A stretch of 64,000 bases of DNA, taken from assembly GCA_964514655.1 (NCBI GenBank), contig CAZEQY010000012.1:34337-98336 (forward strand), in the 5' to 3' direction. The stretch comes from SZAS-7 sp964514655. GTDB lineage: Bacteria > Chlamydiota > Chlamydiia > Chlamydiales > FEN-1388. Shown here piece by piece: positions 15,880 through 24,353 of this stretch. The notes under the pieces were generated by a model, which was not told where the DNA came from, did no database searches, and was given only the letters and a program-made list of their open reading frames with translations. How positions within the stretch are numbered: position 1 is the stretch's first letter; each line of letters opens with the position of its first letter. A program made the translations under genes and the position numbers.

Positions 15880-16275
15880 ATGCGTAACAGTATCCTAAAA
15901 ACAGCCATTTTTTGCCTCCTTTTACAGCCTTTATGTGGCTATGAGGTCAAAACTGAGACCTATAAGAGCGAACAAAGCTCCGATCGTGGGCATTATCCGG
16001 AGTTTGCAAAGCGCTTTTCAGAGACGCTATTATCCCACCCACCTGTCTATGACTGCCACGTACAGCTACATGACTTTGGCTTAGAAATTAGCATTCAGAT
16101 AGATAGACCCTCTCTTCACAACTACCTAACTGAAGTGCATCAAAAGAGCGCTATCTCTCATGTCGACGAGCAGCGATACCTACACGACTTTAAAATCACC
16201 ATCAAAAAAGCCGCATCAGACATCTTTACTGACATCAAAACTGACGCCATCATCGTTTCTATTGTCGTCAAATAA
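15880..16275 (+). CDS. Small secreted protein of unknown function
   Basis: A 131-aa protein with an N-terminal signal peptide (LKTAIFCLLLQPLCGYE). The mature part is about 110 residues, contains a single further Cys and alternates predicted strands (CHVQLHDFGLEISIQI) with a His/Lys-rich helix. I recognise no family. It starts 48 bp from the divergent YkgJ gene and is followed after 26 bp by another small secreted protein, so the two may share a transcript. Confidence 0.6.
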   Translation: MRNSILKTAIFCLLLQPLCGYEVKTETYKSEQSSDRGHYPEFAKRFSETLLSHPPVYDCHVQLHDFGLEISIQIDRPSLHNYLTEVHQKSAISHVDEQRYLHDFKITIKKAASDIFTDIKTDAIIVSIVVK

Positions 16276-16301
16276 CATAAGCGCCTGCTACACTGTCCAT
16301 C

Positions 16302-16739
16302 ATGTATAGAATTATCACTCTCCTATTACTATGTGTGCCGCTCTATTTGCAGGCAAAGTCACTTGAGTATGAACTCCTTGATGAAGCTGGCTTTAGAAGC
16401 ATGATTGCAGGTAATACTGTAGTTGGAGTCACTCGTCAAAGTAATAGCCTCTATAAACTCTACTTTGCACACGATGGAACTTGCGAGCTTTTTAAACAAA
16501 ACGCTCTCTACAAAGGCTTGTGGTGGACCAGCAAGGACGAAAGCGGCGACGACATTATCCACGCCTACTGGCCTGAATACACCTCTCAAGATGAGCGCTC
16601 CCTCTTTAATTCCCAACACCCCCGCTACGGCAGTCCCACCTCCGTTCGCTACTATATAGCAAAAGAGGCCCCATACGGCCTTCTCCTCGTCACAAAATCA
16701 ATCCAAGTCCACGCCCTTCTAGTCCCCGGCAAGCAATAA
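16302..16739 (+). CDS. Small secreted protein of unknown function
   Basis: A 145-aa protein with a cleavable signal peptide (MYRIITLLLLCVPLYLQA). The mature domain has aromatic-rich strands (LYKLYFAHDGTCELF; GLWWTSKDESGDDIIHAYWPEY) that suggest a small beta-barrel or lipocalin-like fold, but this is not a family assignment. An intrinsic terminator at 16765-16793 ends the transcript. Confidence 0.62.
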   Translation: MYRIITLLLLCVPLYLQAKSLEYELLDEAGFRSMIAGNTVVGVTRQSNSLYKLYFAHDGTCELFKQNALYKGLWWTSKDESGDDIIHAYWPEYTSQDERSLFNSQHPRYGSPTSVRYYIAKEAPYGLLLVTKSIQVHALLVPGKQ

Positions 16740-16764
16740 CCCCCATTAGCCGCTTAAAACACGA

Positions 16765-16793
16765 GAGCCTTTTGCAAAAGGCTCCTTTTTTTT
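16765..16793 (+). terminator. Rho-independent terminator
   Basis: GAGCCTTTTGCAAAAGGCTC forms a 10-bp perfect stem (16765-16784) followed by a run of T residues. It ends transcription of the two small secreted-protein genes and insulates the following LRR/TPR gene. Confidence 0.88.
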
Positions 16794-16870
16794 GACAATT
16801 AAATTGACTTTAGTCGGCTAGGAGGATTAGTGTAATCATAGTTTAGATTTACCAACAAAGGAGTGTTTTT

Positions 16871-19159
16871 ATGGCACATGTAGCAGATCCTCTGACACGC
16901 TTTACTGAAGGTTCTTTGGACTTTTTAGGCCTTCTTAACGCAATCCAACGAAATCCAAATCCAAGCAACAAGCTTGCTGAAACAATCACTGAGATTCTTT
17001 TTAAGCCTCAGGACCGCTTTGGCGATGCTACAAAAGATAGCGTCATGACAGCACTGCAAGCTATTCACGAAAATAACCTTATAACTGCTGTAGCCCTGCG
17101 TGCCTTGCCTGTGCAACCAGCTGTTCCGGCTCCTGTCAGTGAACAGCCTAGACCATTGCATTTAAGCGCACTACTAACTGAACTTTTTGCAACTACAAAA
17201 GAAGCAGTAACTGAAGATGCCTGCAAAACCCTGCAACAGGCAAGCTGTAAAGAAAATGAGCCACTTACACTTGTTTTAAAGCAAAAAACACCTCATGTTG
17301 CCTCTTCGCTGCAACATGCCCAAAGCGCGCTTAAAAAACAAATTACATCCCTTACAATTGAGTGCAGCGCATTTACCCAAGAGGAACTTGTCGGTATTAT
17401 AAGCGCATGCCCCCATCTTACAACTCTTTCTCTTTGCTCGTTACATGCCTGCACTGACCTTGTCGCAGAACAAGCAACATGGCCCAAAAAACTTGTACAT
17501 CTTTCTGTAGAAGCAACAAGTCTTACAGCAAAGGGGCTTGAAGCTATATTCAAAAAATGTGGCCTTCTACAATGTGTAGATATTCGTGCATGTTCTAAAA
17601 TGTCACTTGTAGATGTATCAAAGCTTACACCACCAAAAACCCTTGTAAACCTAAGACATGATGCATTCTGGAAGCAGCAAAATGAAAAAAGTCTTACCGA
17701 GTGCCCTCAAGATTCTCTTATACGCGCCATTGCTCTTACAGAAGCTGTAGGCCAGCAAGGATCAGAAGCACTAAAATCATTAGTAGCATATAGAAAAAAC
17801 CATCCCACAGACATTCCGGCAGCTGTAGCTCTTGCTGATCTTTATAGAACAGGAGCAATCGCAGTTTCTCGCTCGCTACAAACTGCTCAAGAGCTTATTG
17901 AACCCCTTCTCAAACAATTTCCTAATGAACCACTTCTTACAGCATGCAAGGCACGGCTTCAGTTTGATTCTGGCCTTCATGATGAAGCATACAAACTTGC
18001 AGACGATGCCTATAAAGCACTTCCTAACGATCCGTTTGTTCTTGCAACCTATGCCGAAATGAAAAGATGCCGCGGAGATCTAGTTTCAGCAAAAGCGGCA
18101 GCAGATCGCGCTTTAGCCTATAACCCACATAACGTCTACGCAATGACATGCAAAGCTGCCCTTGATGAAGCGCAAGCTATGGCGCTTTGCAAAAAAGCCC
18201 TTAGCATAAACTATCATAACGAACGGGCTTTAGTTCTTCAAAGCCGTTTATGTGATGCTGAGGAAGCTAAAAAACTGCTTGACGAAGCGCTTAAAGTAAA
18301 TCCGGATTCATGGCCTGCTCATAGTGCTCTTGCCAAGCTTGCTCTTAAAGATAAAGATCCACAAATGGCGCTTTTTCACTATCAAGAAGCACTCCGCATA
18401 GCCCCTACTAATGTAGAACTACTCACCAAATATGCTGAGCTTATAAGTGTAGGAAGAAAGGGAATTGATATGGACATTCCTTTAGCGATTGCACTTTTAA
18501 CTCGAGCTATAGAGATAGATCGCTTTAACTATAGCGCCCTCACAGCGCTTGCCTCTATACTAATGGATGAAATAGCCGGTGACAAACAAGATGCCGCTTA
18601 TAGCCAGCAGCTTGCAGAGCGCGCCTATCCACAAAATCCTGAAGACCCATTCCTACAGTGGATCCTTGGCGATTTATATATACGAAATGATGGAAAATGC
18701 ACCTTTGACCCTACAAAAGGCCTTCCACTTCTTGAAAAAGTAGTTACAGGAAAAGAATATGGCCTAAATGCAAAACTTTCCCTTGCTCGCTACTATACGT
18801 TTAGCGATACAGCCCGGGCAAAAGCCTACTTAAAAGAAGCATTACAGGATGATCCAGAATATATTGTCACTCTGACAAGTCTTGCCGCTCTCTATATAAT
18901 GGAACAAGATGTTGCCAAAGCTCAAGCGCATGTTACAAAGGCGCTCGAAAAAGACCCCAAAAGTCCGCAGGCGCTTTTCTTGCAGGCAAAAATTCACCTT
19001 CAGAATAAAGATCTTGCACAAGCAAGTACAGCCGTTAACACCCTGCTTTCGATGAAGCTTGGTGAGGAAATACGAAAAGGACTCGTTGTTTTACTCAGCG
19101 AACACCCAGCACTTTTAGCAGATGGGCGTAAAGAGGCGTTAAAGATACTAGAGGTGTAA
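16871..19159 (+). CDS. LRR-TPR repeat protein, possible effector
   Basis: This 762-aa protein has no signal peptide. Residues ~150-270 contain leucine-rich repeats of the RNI/F-box-partner type (ITSLTIECSAFTQEEL, PHLTTLSLCSLHACTDL, KLVHLSVEATSLTAKGL, LLQCVDIRACSKMSL). Residues ~300-750 contain about ten TPRs (for example ALAYNPHNVYAM, ALKVNPDSWPAHSALAKLAL, ALRIAPTNVELLTKYAELI, ALEKDPKSPQALFLQAKIHL). LRRs and TPRs both mediate protein-protein contacts. A cytosolic protein with both in an obligate intracellular bacterium is a candidate type III effector, but no secretion signal can be verified. GGAG precedes the ATG. Confidence 0.8.
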   Translation: MAHVADPLTRFTEGSLDFLGLLNAIQRNPNPSNKLAETITEILFKPQDRFGDATKDSVMTALQAIHENNLITAVALRALPVQPAVPAPVSEQPRPLHLSALLTELFATTKEAVTEDACKTLQQASCKENEPLTLVLKQKTPHVASSLQHAQSALKKQITSLTIECSAFTQEELVGIISACPHLTTLSLCSLHACTDLVAEQATWPKKLVHLSVEATSLTAKGLEAIFKKCGLLQCVDIRACSKMSLVDVSKLTPPKTLVNLRHDAFWKQQNEKSLTECPQDSLIRAIALTEAVGQQGSEALKSLVAYRKNHPTDIPAAVALADLYRTGAIAVSRSLQTAQELIEPLLKQFPNEPLLTACKARLQFDSGLHDEAYKLADDAYKALPNDPFVLATYAEMKRCRGDLVSAKAAADRALAYNPHNVYAMTCKAALDEAQAMALCKKALSINYHNERALVLQSRLCDAEEAKKLLDEALKVNPDSWPAHSALAKLALKDKDPQMALFHYQEALRIAPTNVELLTKYAELISVGRKGIDMDIPLAIALLTRAIEIDRFNYSALTALASILMDEIAGDKQDAAYSQQLAERAYPQNPEDPFLQWILGDLYIRNDGKCTFDPTKGLPLLEKVVTGKEYGLNAKLSLARYYTFSDTARAKAYLKEALQDDPEYIVTLTSLAALYIMEQDVAKAQAHVTKALEKDPKSPQALFLQAKIHLQNKDLAQASTAVNTLLSMKLGEEIRKGLVVLLSEHPALLADGRKEALKILEV

Positions 19160-19204
19160 AAACGTATTGTAATTTTCGTGAAAATGTGTTTTTTTAAATA
19201 AAAA

Positions 19205-19250
19205 TTCGAGCATGGGCAGAGTCCCTTTCAGGAGGAATGCATCGCTCGAA
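19205..19250 (+). promoter_or_regulatory. Hairpin in the leader of the collagen-like gene
   Basis: TTCGAGC (19205-19211) pairs with GCTCGAA (19244-19250), extended by ATG/CAT with one bulged base, and encloses a loop that holds a TCAGGAGGAATG segment resembling a ribosome-binding site. It lies between the TPR gene stop and the collagen-like start. It may be a leader structure or weak terminator. Confidence 0.35.
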
Positions 19251-19279
19251 AAAACCTTCGATAACTAGGAGATTAGTAC

Positions 19280-20443
19280 ATGAGATTGTCCCTTCTTCCA
19301 AAAGTGGTGGCACTTTTATTGTCGTCACAACTTTTATGTGCGGCAAATGCACCACAAAACAAAAAGCAAGCCCAGCCGGCTCGCCAAAAACCTACCGAAA
19401 ATAAGCATCATGCAGCAAAAGGCGATGATACATGGGAAGAATACCTTCCTCAGTATGTGCTTGATGCCCTCTCATCTGGTGGAATTGCCGGTCCAAAAGG
19501 AACCCAAGGTCCACAAGGCCCTCAAGGTCCTGTTGGCCCTGCCGGCGAACAAGGCCCCGAAGGAGCGATGGGACCAACTGGTCCTCAAGGTATTAGAGGC
19601 TCTACCGGCCCTCAAGGTGCTGATGGCGCACAAGGTCCAGCTGGCCCTCAAGGCCCGCAAGGTCCTCAAGGCTTGGTTGGTAATGATGGTGCTATTGGCC
19701 CAACAGGGCCGCAAGGTGATGCAGGCCCGCAAGGTCCGCAAGGCCCAGCCGGTAACGATGGAGCTGTTGGTCCTGTAGGTCCACAAGGTGAAATTGGCCC
19801 TCAAGGCATCCCTGGTCCTCAAGGTCCGGCAGGAGCTGATGGCGCGCCTGGTCAAGAAGGTCCACAAGGCTTACAAGGTCCTCAAGGTCCTGAAGGTATT
19901 CAAGGTCCTACTGGTCCGCAAGGCCCAGCTGGCCAAGATGGTGCTCAAGGCCAAACAGGCCCTCAGGGCCCTCAAGGTCCACAAGGTCCTGCTGGCCAAA
20001 ATGCAACAGCAAGCTATGCTGCCTACTATAAAAAAGGCGTGCAGCGCCTTGATAATGCCGGTAGCACAATACTTTTTGACACAGAGAAAAACCATGTTGG
20101 CACAGGCTTTAGCTACGATGCAGCAACTGGCACGATTCTCTTTAATGCCGCGGGTAACTACCAAGTTACATGGGGTGCATCATTTGAAGATGCCGGCGCT
20201 TTATTTGCGCTTTCACATAATGGAACGGTTGTACTTGGCAGCGAGCTATCTGTAGGAGATGCTACAGGTGCAGTGAGCGGCATGAGCTACAAAATGACCT
20301 CCGGGTCAACCATTATCTCAGTAGCTGCAAATGATACGCTGAGCGTTGTAAGCAACGACACAAGCATTCCATTAACTGTAAGTGGTAATGTACCGACAGA
20401 TCAGACAGTATCTGCCTACATCATCATAAGCCAGCTACCATAA
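19280..20443 (+). CDS. Secreted collagen-like protein with C1q/BclA-like C-terminal head
   Basis: The 387-aa protein has a signal peptide (residues 1-24), a short Lys/Gln-rich linker, an uninterrupted run of about 58 Gly-X-Y triplets (residues 68 to ~241, mostly GPQ, GPA, GPT) and a ~144-residue beta-rich head (ILFDTEKNHVGTGFSYD, GTILFNAAGNYQVTWGASF, VSAYIIISQLP). The layout matches trimeric bacterial collagen-like stalks with a jelly-roll tip, such as Bacillus BclA. The likely role is a surface filament or adhesin. The start has AGGAG upstream. The Gly-X-Y DNA is repetitive, which produces spurious open frames on both strands and predisposes it to length change. A duplicated terminator with an inserted element follows. 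Confidence 0.92.
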   Translation: MRLSLLPKVVALLLSSQLLCAANAPQNKKQAQPARQKPTENKHHAAKGDDTWEEYLPQYVLDALSSGGIAGPKGTQGPQGPQGPVGPAGEQGPEGAMGPTGPQGIRGSTGPQGADGAQGPAGPQGPQGPQGLVGNDGAIGPTGPQGDAGPQGPQGPAGNDGAVGPVGPQGEIGPQGIPGPQGPAGADGAPGQEGPQGLQGPQGPEGIQGPTGPQGPAGQDGAQGQTGPQGPQGPQGPAGQNATASYAAYYKKGVQRLDNAGSTILFDTEKNHVGTGFSYDAATGTILFNAAGNYQVTWGASFEDAGALFALSHNGTVVLGSELSVGDATGAVSGMSYKMTSGSTIISVAANDTLSVVSNDTSIPLTVSGNVPTDQTVSAYIIISQLP

Positions 20444-20456
20444 TTTCCATCCACCA

Positions 20457-20481
20457 GGCTCAAGGTGTTTCACCTTGAGCC
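20457..20481. terminator. Terminator-like hairpin, left copy
   Basis: GGCTCAAGGTG-TTT-CACCTTGAGCC is a perfect 11-bp stem with a 3-base loop, 14 bp after the collagen-like stop. It is repeated at 20763-20787 with a single loop change (TCT). The two copies flank the 281-bp element. Confidence 0.75.
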
Positions 20482-20762
20482 GTCGAGTTTAGACATTTGC
20501 AATTTGCGGGTCTAAAGCTCGCTCCCGAGTGCGGTAATTTTTTTACCGCTCTTAATTTTCGACCACACACCTTGCCCTCGGAAAGGTCCAGTACATACAA
20601 ATACCCTCACACTATGCCGCGCTTCAACACCAAATACTTTTACCTGCTTTTTAGCTTTGGAGGCAATTGTTGCAACGGCGCGTGGTCGAAAATTAAGAGC
20701 GGTAAAAAATTACCGCACTCCAAAGAGGCCTTCGGCCTCACACGCAAATGTCCAAACTCGAG
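20482..20762. mobile_element. 281-bp palindromic MITE-like element, copy 1
   Basis: The element has terminal inverted repeats (tCGAGTTTaGACATTTGC left, CTCGAGTTTGGACATTTGC as the complement of the right end) and a second nested pair of ~40 bp (about 20527-20566 and 20682-20720) built on GCGGTAA...TTACCGC and CTTAATTTTCGACCAC. Smaller hairpins sit between (GAGGCC-TTC-GGCCTC at 20725-20739). Copy 2 at 46913-47193 has the same length and is about 90% or more identical by eye. It encodes no protein. It is flanked by duplicated hairpins specific to this locus. I infer a non-autonomous mobile element; a structured RNA is the alternative. Confidence 0.8.
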
Positions 20763-20787
20763 GGCTCAAGGTGTCTCACCTTGAGCC
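20763..20787. terminator. Terminator-like hairpin, right copy
   Basis: GGCTCAAGGTG-TCT-CACCTTGAGCC. It serves the convergent minus-strand gene and contains that gene's last four codons and stop (TGA at 20776-20778), so the duplicated hairpin overlaps coding sequence. Confidence 0.72.
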
Positions 20788-21462
20788 TATGCATAATAAA
20801 AGTACAGTATAGAACAGACAGGCTGTGACAAAGGCTTTCAGGCTATGAGGGTTTGTTTTGGGTAGCTCGTGGCGAGTTACGTTCATGATTACGCCTCCGC
20901 CAACAAAGGCAGTCACAAGCGCGCTTGCTGCAGGATGAAGAATCCACACCTTAGAGACTAGCCAGCCAAGAAAAAGGCTTGCAATCAACACCCATCTACC
21001 CTCTTTGCCGTAGGAATTTGGGTGCTCTTTACTTAGCGTATAGTCGTTTACAAAGTAGTGCAGGGCCATAGCAATAGTAAACAAAATAAGCGGTTGGACA
21101 TCAGGGTTGTCTTTATCGCCAACAGCATAGCCCACAAAAAAGTTAAAGAGCGTATAGGAGCTTAGTGAAAACCAGAACCTGCCTTTTGGATGAAAAATCT
21201 CTCGACTTTGATCCACTAAATAAAAGAGCATAAATCCTATAAGTGCAAGCACATAGACATGCCGCTCAAAGTAGGGAAAAAAGGCATTTTGTAATATAGG
21301 CTCAGACCTTGCAAGCTTAGGTAAAAGCTCTACAAATACATACGAGATAGCAACGCCGCCGCCAGTAGAAAGAATAGTCCCCTGAACCTTACGAGATAGC
21401 TTGCGAGTCTTTATTGCCAAAAAGTGCACAAGTGAAAAGATGATAACAGCCCAAAAACTCAC
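20776..21462 (-). CDS. Multi-spanning membrane protein, ZIP-like
   Basis: A 228-aa protein with about seven to eight transmembrane helices. The segment GGGVAISYVFVELLPKLA resembles the helix in ZIP metal transporters that ends in LLPE, and HALHYFVNDY-type histidines appear later (MALHYFVNDYTLSKEH), but the classic ZIP HNxxD metal motif is not present. It begins at a GTG that shares its G with the stop of the upstream gene (TAGTG), so the two are coupled. The last codons lie within a terminator hairpin. A transport role is suggested only. Confidence 0.6.
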   Translation of the reverse strand: MSFWAVIIFSLVHFLAIKTRKLSRKVQGTILSTGGGVAISYVFVELLPKLARSEPILQNAFFPYFERHVYVLALIGFMLFYLVDQSREIFHPKGRFWFSLSSYTLFNFFVGYAVGDKDNPDVQPLILFTIAMALHYFVNDYTLSKEHPNSYGKEGRWVLIASLFLGWLVSKVWILHPAASALVTAFVGGGVIMNVTRHELPKTNPHSLKAFVTACLFYTVLLLCIGSR

Positions 21463-22649
21463 TAGGTATCTTCTTTTTTCCTTTTAATACCGTGGCGAAA
21501 TTTATGTGCAGCAAGTTGTACATTGGTGTTATTTCGCTCTTGTATTTCTTTTTCAGCGACAAGCAAGTCTTTTCCCGCAGCTATAATTGCTCGTTTTAGC
21601 TCTTTTGTTACCTCGTAGCCACCTTTTGCAAAACCATCAAAACTCGTTTTTGCTGCAATAATCCTGCCTTGAATTGCGCTGTGGCTATTTAAGAGACTCA
21701 GTTGATGCTCGAAGATTTTGGTTAAACGCCTATGATAGTCCCGGGCTTTTAGCTCCTTCTCAATTTCGGTAAGAATGGGCCCTGCTTGCTTATTTAGCTC
21801 TAGCACATGCTTATCAGCATAATTTTGCTCTGCTACCGCATCATATTCCTCTTCAAGCCGCGAAATTTCATCACTTAGACGCTTAGAAAGCACAATCTTT
21901 TTATCAGCAAGCTCATGCTCATATTCTTTAAGCGCGAGATGATTCTGTTCAGCAAGTTTTCGCTTATTAACTGCTCGTAAAGGAGCTCCTTTTTCATACG
22001 CTTCAGCTGGGCTACAGACAAAACCCGTTTGCACAACCTTGTCGCCATTTGGATGTGTCGTTGTCACAGTGGTTGGCGTGCAGTTATCAGGAATTGCCCC
22101 ATTGTTATGCACATGTATGGCAAAATTATTTGTATTTGCACTTCCACCACCGACTAGCGGAATAAAGCCTCCCGGATAGCGACACGACCTATAACAACCT
22201 ATAGCCATCATAGCTGCACCGCCTACTACAGCAACTGTGCCTATAGCAATAAGAGGCTTTAATGGGCCTGACCAGCTATACAGCCAGCTATACCAGTCCC
22301 ATGCACTTTTAATCGCATCAAAGGCACCGCCTGCTGCGCTGCCCACAGCTCCCGCCACAGCCCCTGCGCCGTTTACAATTTGCTGACCAGCATTTGTGAG
22401 TATTTCCGGAGGATTATCGATAAGCTTGTTAGTGATAGCAACTGTAGCTGCCGTTCCGACTGTTCCAAAAACTACCTTTGATGTGCTGGATACCCTTGCA
22501 TCAGCTTTAGGTAACTCGCGCGCCTGCAGCCCATGTATAACATGGTCTGGGATCTGGACTTCAGGTTCTTTTGGCTGCATCTCACGCTGCAGTATCTGAT
22601 CTGGATGCTGTCTAAAACCACCAAATATTGAATGTGTTCCTGTAGACAT
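21462..22649 (-). CDS. Unknown membrane protein with coiled-coil C-terminus
   Basis: A 395-aa protein. The N-terminal 45 residues are polar. A hydrophobic Gly/Ala-rich region (VVFGTVGTAATVAIT; GAGAVAGAVGSAAGGAFDAI) and a second one (LIAIGTVAVVGGAAMMAIGC) follow, separated by a Trp-rich stretch (WDWYSWLYSWSG). The C-terminal ~170 residues form a charged coiled coil. Two separated hydrophobic lobes plus a coiled coil recall chlamydial inclusion-membrane proteins, but no family is recognised. It ends on the start codon of the ZIP-like gene. Confidence 0.6.
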   Translation of the reverse strand: MSTGTHSIFGGFRQHPDQILQREMQPKEPEVQIPDHVIHGLQARELPKADARVSSTSKVVFGTVGTAATVAITNKLIDNPPEILTNAGQQIVNGAGAVAGAVGSAAGGAFDAIKSAWDWYSWLYSWSGPLKPLIAIGTVAVVGGAAMMAIGCYRSCRYPGGFIPLVGGGSANTNNFAIHVHNNGAIPDNCTPTTVTTTHPNGDKVVQTGFVCSPAEAYEKGAPLRAVNKRKLAEQNHLALKEYEHELADKKIVLSKRLSDEISRLEEEYDAVAEQNYADKHVLELNKQAGPILTEIEKELKARDYHRRLTKIFEHQLSLLNSHSAIQGRIIAAKTSFDGFAKGGYEVTKELKRAIIAAGKDLLVAEKEIQERNNTNVQLAAHKFRHGIKRKKEDT

Positions 22650-22755
22650 ATCTACCTCTTAGCTTAAAATTTACTATCTTCAACTTGTATGCCGCATCAA
22701 GAATTAAATCCAGAAAAAATTGTGCTTTTTTGCAGAACGTATTATATGAAGATAT

Positions 22756-24303
22756 ATGGCTGACTTTGAATCGCTCATACTGTTGATGTGCTTTGCAACA
22801 CTCTTGGTAAGTATTGCCGAAAGGTCCAATATCCCCTACCCGATTGTGCTTGTTGTAGGAGGCGGTTTATTAAGTTTTTTGCCAGGCCTTGACTTTACCT
22901 ACATTGACCCAAACCTTCTTTTGGCAGTAGTGCTTCCCCCAATCCTCTACTATGCAGCATTTTGGACCTCTTTTGGTGACTTTAAAAAGCATTTTCGCGA
23001 AATTTCTTCACTAGCTATTAGCTTGGTAATCATCACAACTATTGCCTGTGCTATGCTCTTTAAGTGGTGCTTTCCACACTATTCATGGGCTTTAGCATTT
23101 GCCTTTGGCGCTATCGTCTCGCCGCCAGATGCCGCTGCTGCAACAAGTGTCCTTAAGCGTTTTCCCATCGGCCACAAGCTTACAGCAATACTAGAAGGAG
23201 AAAGCCTTGTTAACGATGCATCTGCCCTTGTTCTTTATAAAATTGCAGTTATAGCGCTAGTTTCCGGCACATTTTCGCTAGTAGATGCTGGGGTTAGCTT
23301 TATATTCATGTCTATAGGCGGTATTGCTCTTGGCATTTGCTTTGGCTACATCGTACAAACTCTTTCAAGACGCTTTCTTAGTCCTGTTGTGGGCGCGATG
23401 TCTTCATTTCTTATTCCCTATACTACCTATATTCTTGCAACGTTTGCCGGAGTATCAAGCATCCTTGCTGTTGTAGCCTGCGGCATAGTTGCCTCTAGAG
23501 TTATCTTTAAACACCCCTCATCGCTAAGACGCATGATAGGACGCGTTACCTGGGATCTTTATATTATTGTCCTCAACTGCTTTATCTTTGTGCTTATTGG
23601 CTCTCAGCTTGATGAGCAGACATCTCATATGAGCTGGCATGAGGTGGCACTCTACTCGGGCTACGCGTTTCTTATTTTTATGATGATGTCTGCTATTCGC
23701 CTTGCATGGGTAACGCTTGGAAGTGTTATCAGCATGAATAGACATAAGAATAAATCTACAAATACACAAACTCTACGCGAGGGAGTGATTATCGGCTGGT
23801 CTAGCATGCGCGGCATTGTGTCACTTACTGCAGCACTTGCCCTGCCGTTTACGAACGATCCCGGTAGAGCAGAGACAATATTCGTCACATTTTGTGTGAT
23901 CCTCTACACGCTGATAATACCAGGATTAACCCTTACTCCGCTGATAGCATGGCTTGAGCTGCCAAAAGAAAAGCAGCACGATCCCTCACTAGAAACAAAA
24001 CGAACGCTTGCACAAGTGGCTCTTGATGAAATAAACCGCCTGCATTCCAGCCAAAATGTCACTGATGATGAGCGCAGCTTTTTGTATGACTACTTTAACA
24101 ACCGCTACCGCCTTTGGGAGCTTTTATCGCCAGAAAATATGCAGCACAAGCATATCGAATCTGTACGAACAAAAGTTGTGCAGGCTCAGCGAAAGGTGCT
24201 GCTACAGATTTGGGAACATGGAACCATCGACGACAAAGTACTCGACCAAATCCAGCACGACCTTGACGCCGAAGAGACAAGAACCCCTCGCGCAGAAATT
24301 TAG
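22756..24303 (+). CDS. Na+/H+ antiporter, CPA1/NhaP family
   Basis: A 515-aa transporter that exchanges Na+ for H+ across the inner membrane. It has about twelve helices, with the CPA1 signatures FGAIVSPPDAAAATSVLKRF, the ion-binding ESLVNDASALVLYK and the GWSSMRGIVSLTAALALP region. A ~100-residue soluble C-terminal tail follows (from LELPKEKQHD). Length and motifs are typical for bacterial NhaP/YjcE proteins. It is transcribed away from the unknown membrane gene across a 106-bp gap. Confidence 0.9.
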   Translation: MADFESLILLMCFATLLVSIAERSNIPYPIVLVVGGGLLSFLPGLDFTYIDPNLLLAVVLPPILYYAAFWTSFGDFKKHFREISSLAISLVIITTIACAMLFKWCFPHYSWALAFAFGAIVSPPDAAAATSVLKRFPIGHKLTAILEGESLVNDASALVLYKIAVIALVSGTFSLVDAGVSFIFMSIGGIALGICFGYIVQTLSRRFLSPVVGAMSSFLIPYTTYILATFAGVSSILAVVACGIVASRVIFKHPSSLRRMIGRVTWDLYIIVLNCFIFVLIGSQLDEQTSHMSWHEVALYSGYAFLIFMMMSAIRLAWVTLGSVISMNRHKNKSTNTQTLREGVIIGWSSMRGIVSLTAALALPFTNDPGRAETIFVTFCVILYTLIIPGLTLTPLIAWLELPKEKQHDPSLETKRTLAQVALDEINRLHSSQNVTDDERSFLYDYFNNRYRLWELLSPENMQHKHIESVRTKVVQAQRKVLLQIWEHGTIDDKVLDQIQHDLDAEETRTPRAEI

Positions 24304-24353
24304 TTGAACCAAATCAAATGATTCTCGATATTATGAAAAAAGGAGATACAGTC

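Noticed and set aside
19338..20255. Several long open frames on both strands over the collagen-like gene
   Set aside because: They result from the repetitive Gly-X-Y DNA; low-complexity products (KVLKV, RALRTLRT) and no initiation signals.
20497..20784. 95-codon open frame within the 281-bp element
   Set aside because: It crosses the inverted repeats and the flanking hairpin, has no ribosome-binding site, and is not kept open in copy 2.
20776..21462. Naming the membrane protein as a ZIP zinc transporter
   Set aside because: Only a LLP-type helix is similar; the metal-binding HNxxD motif is missing.
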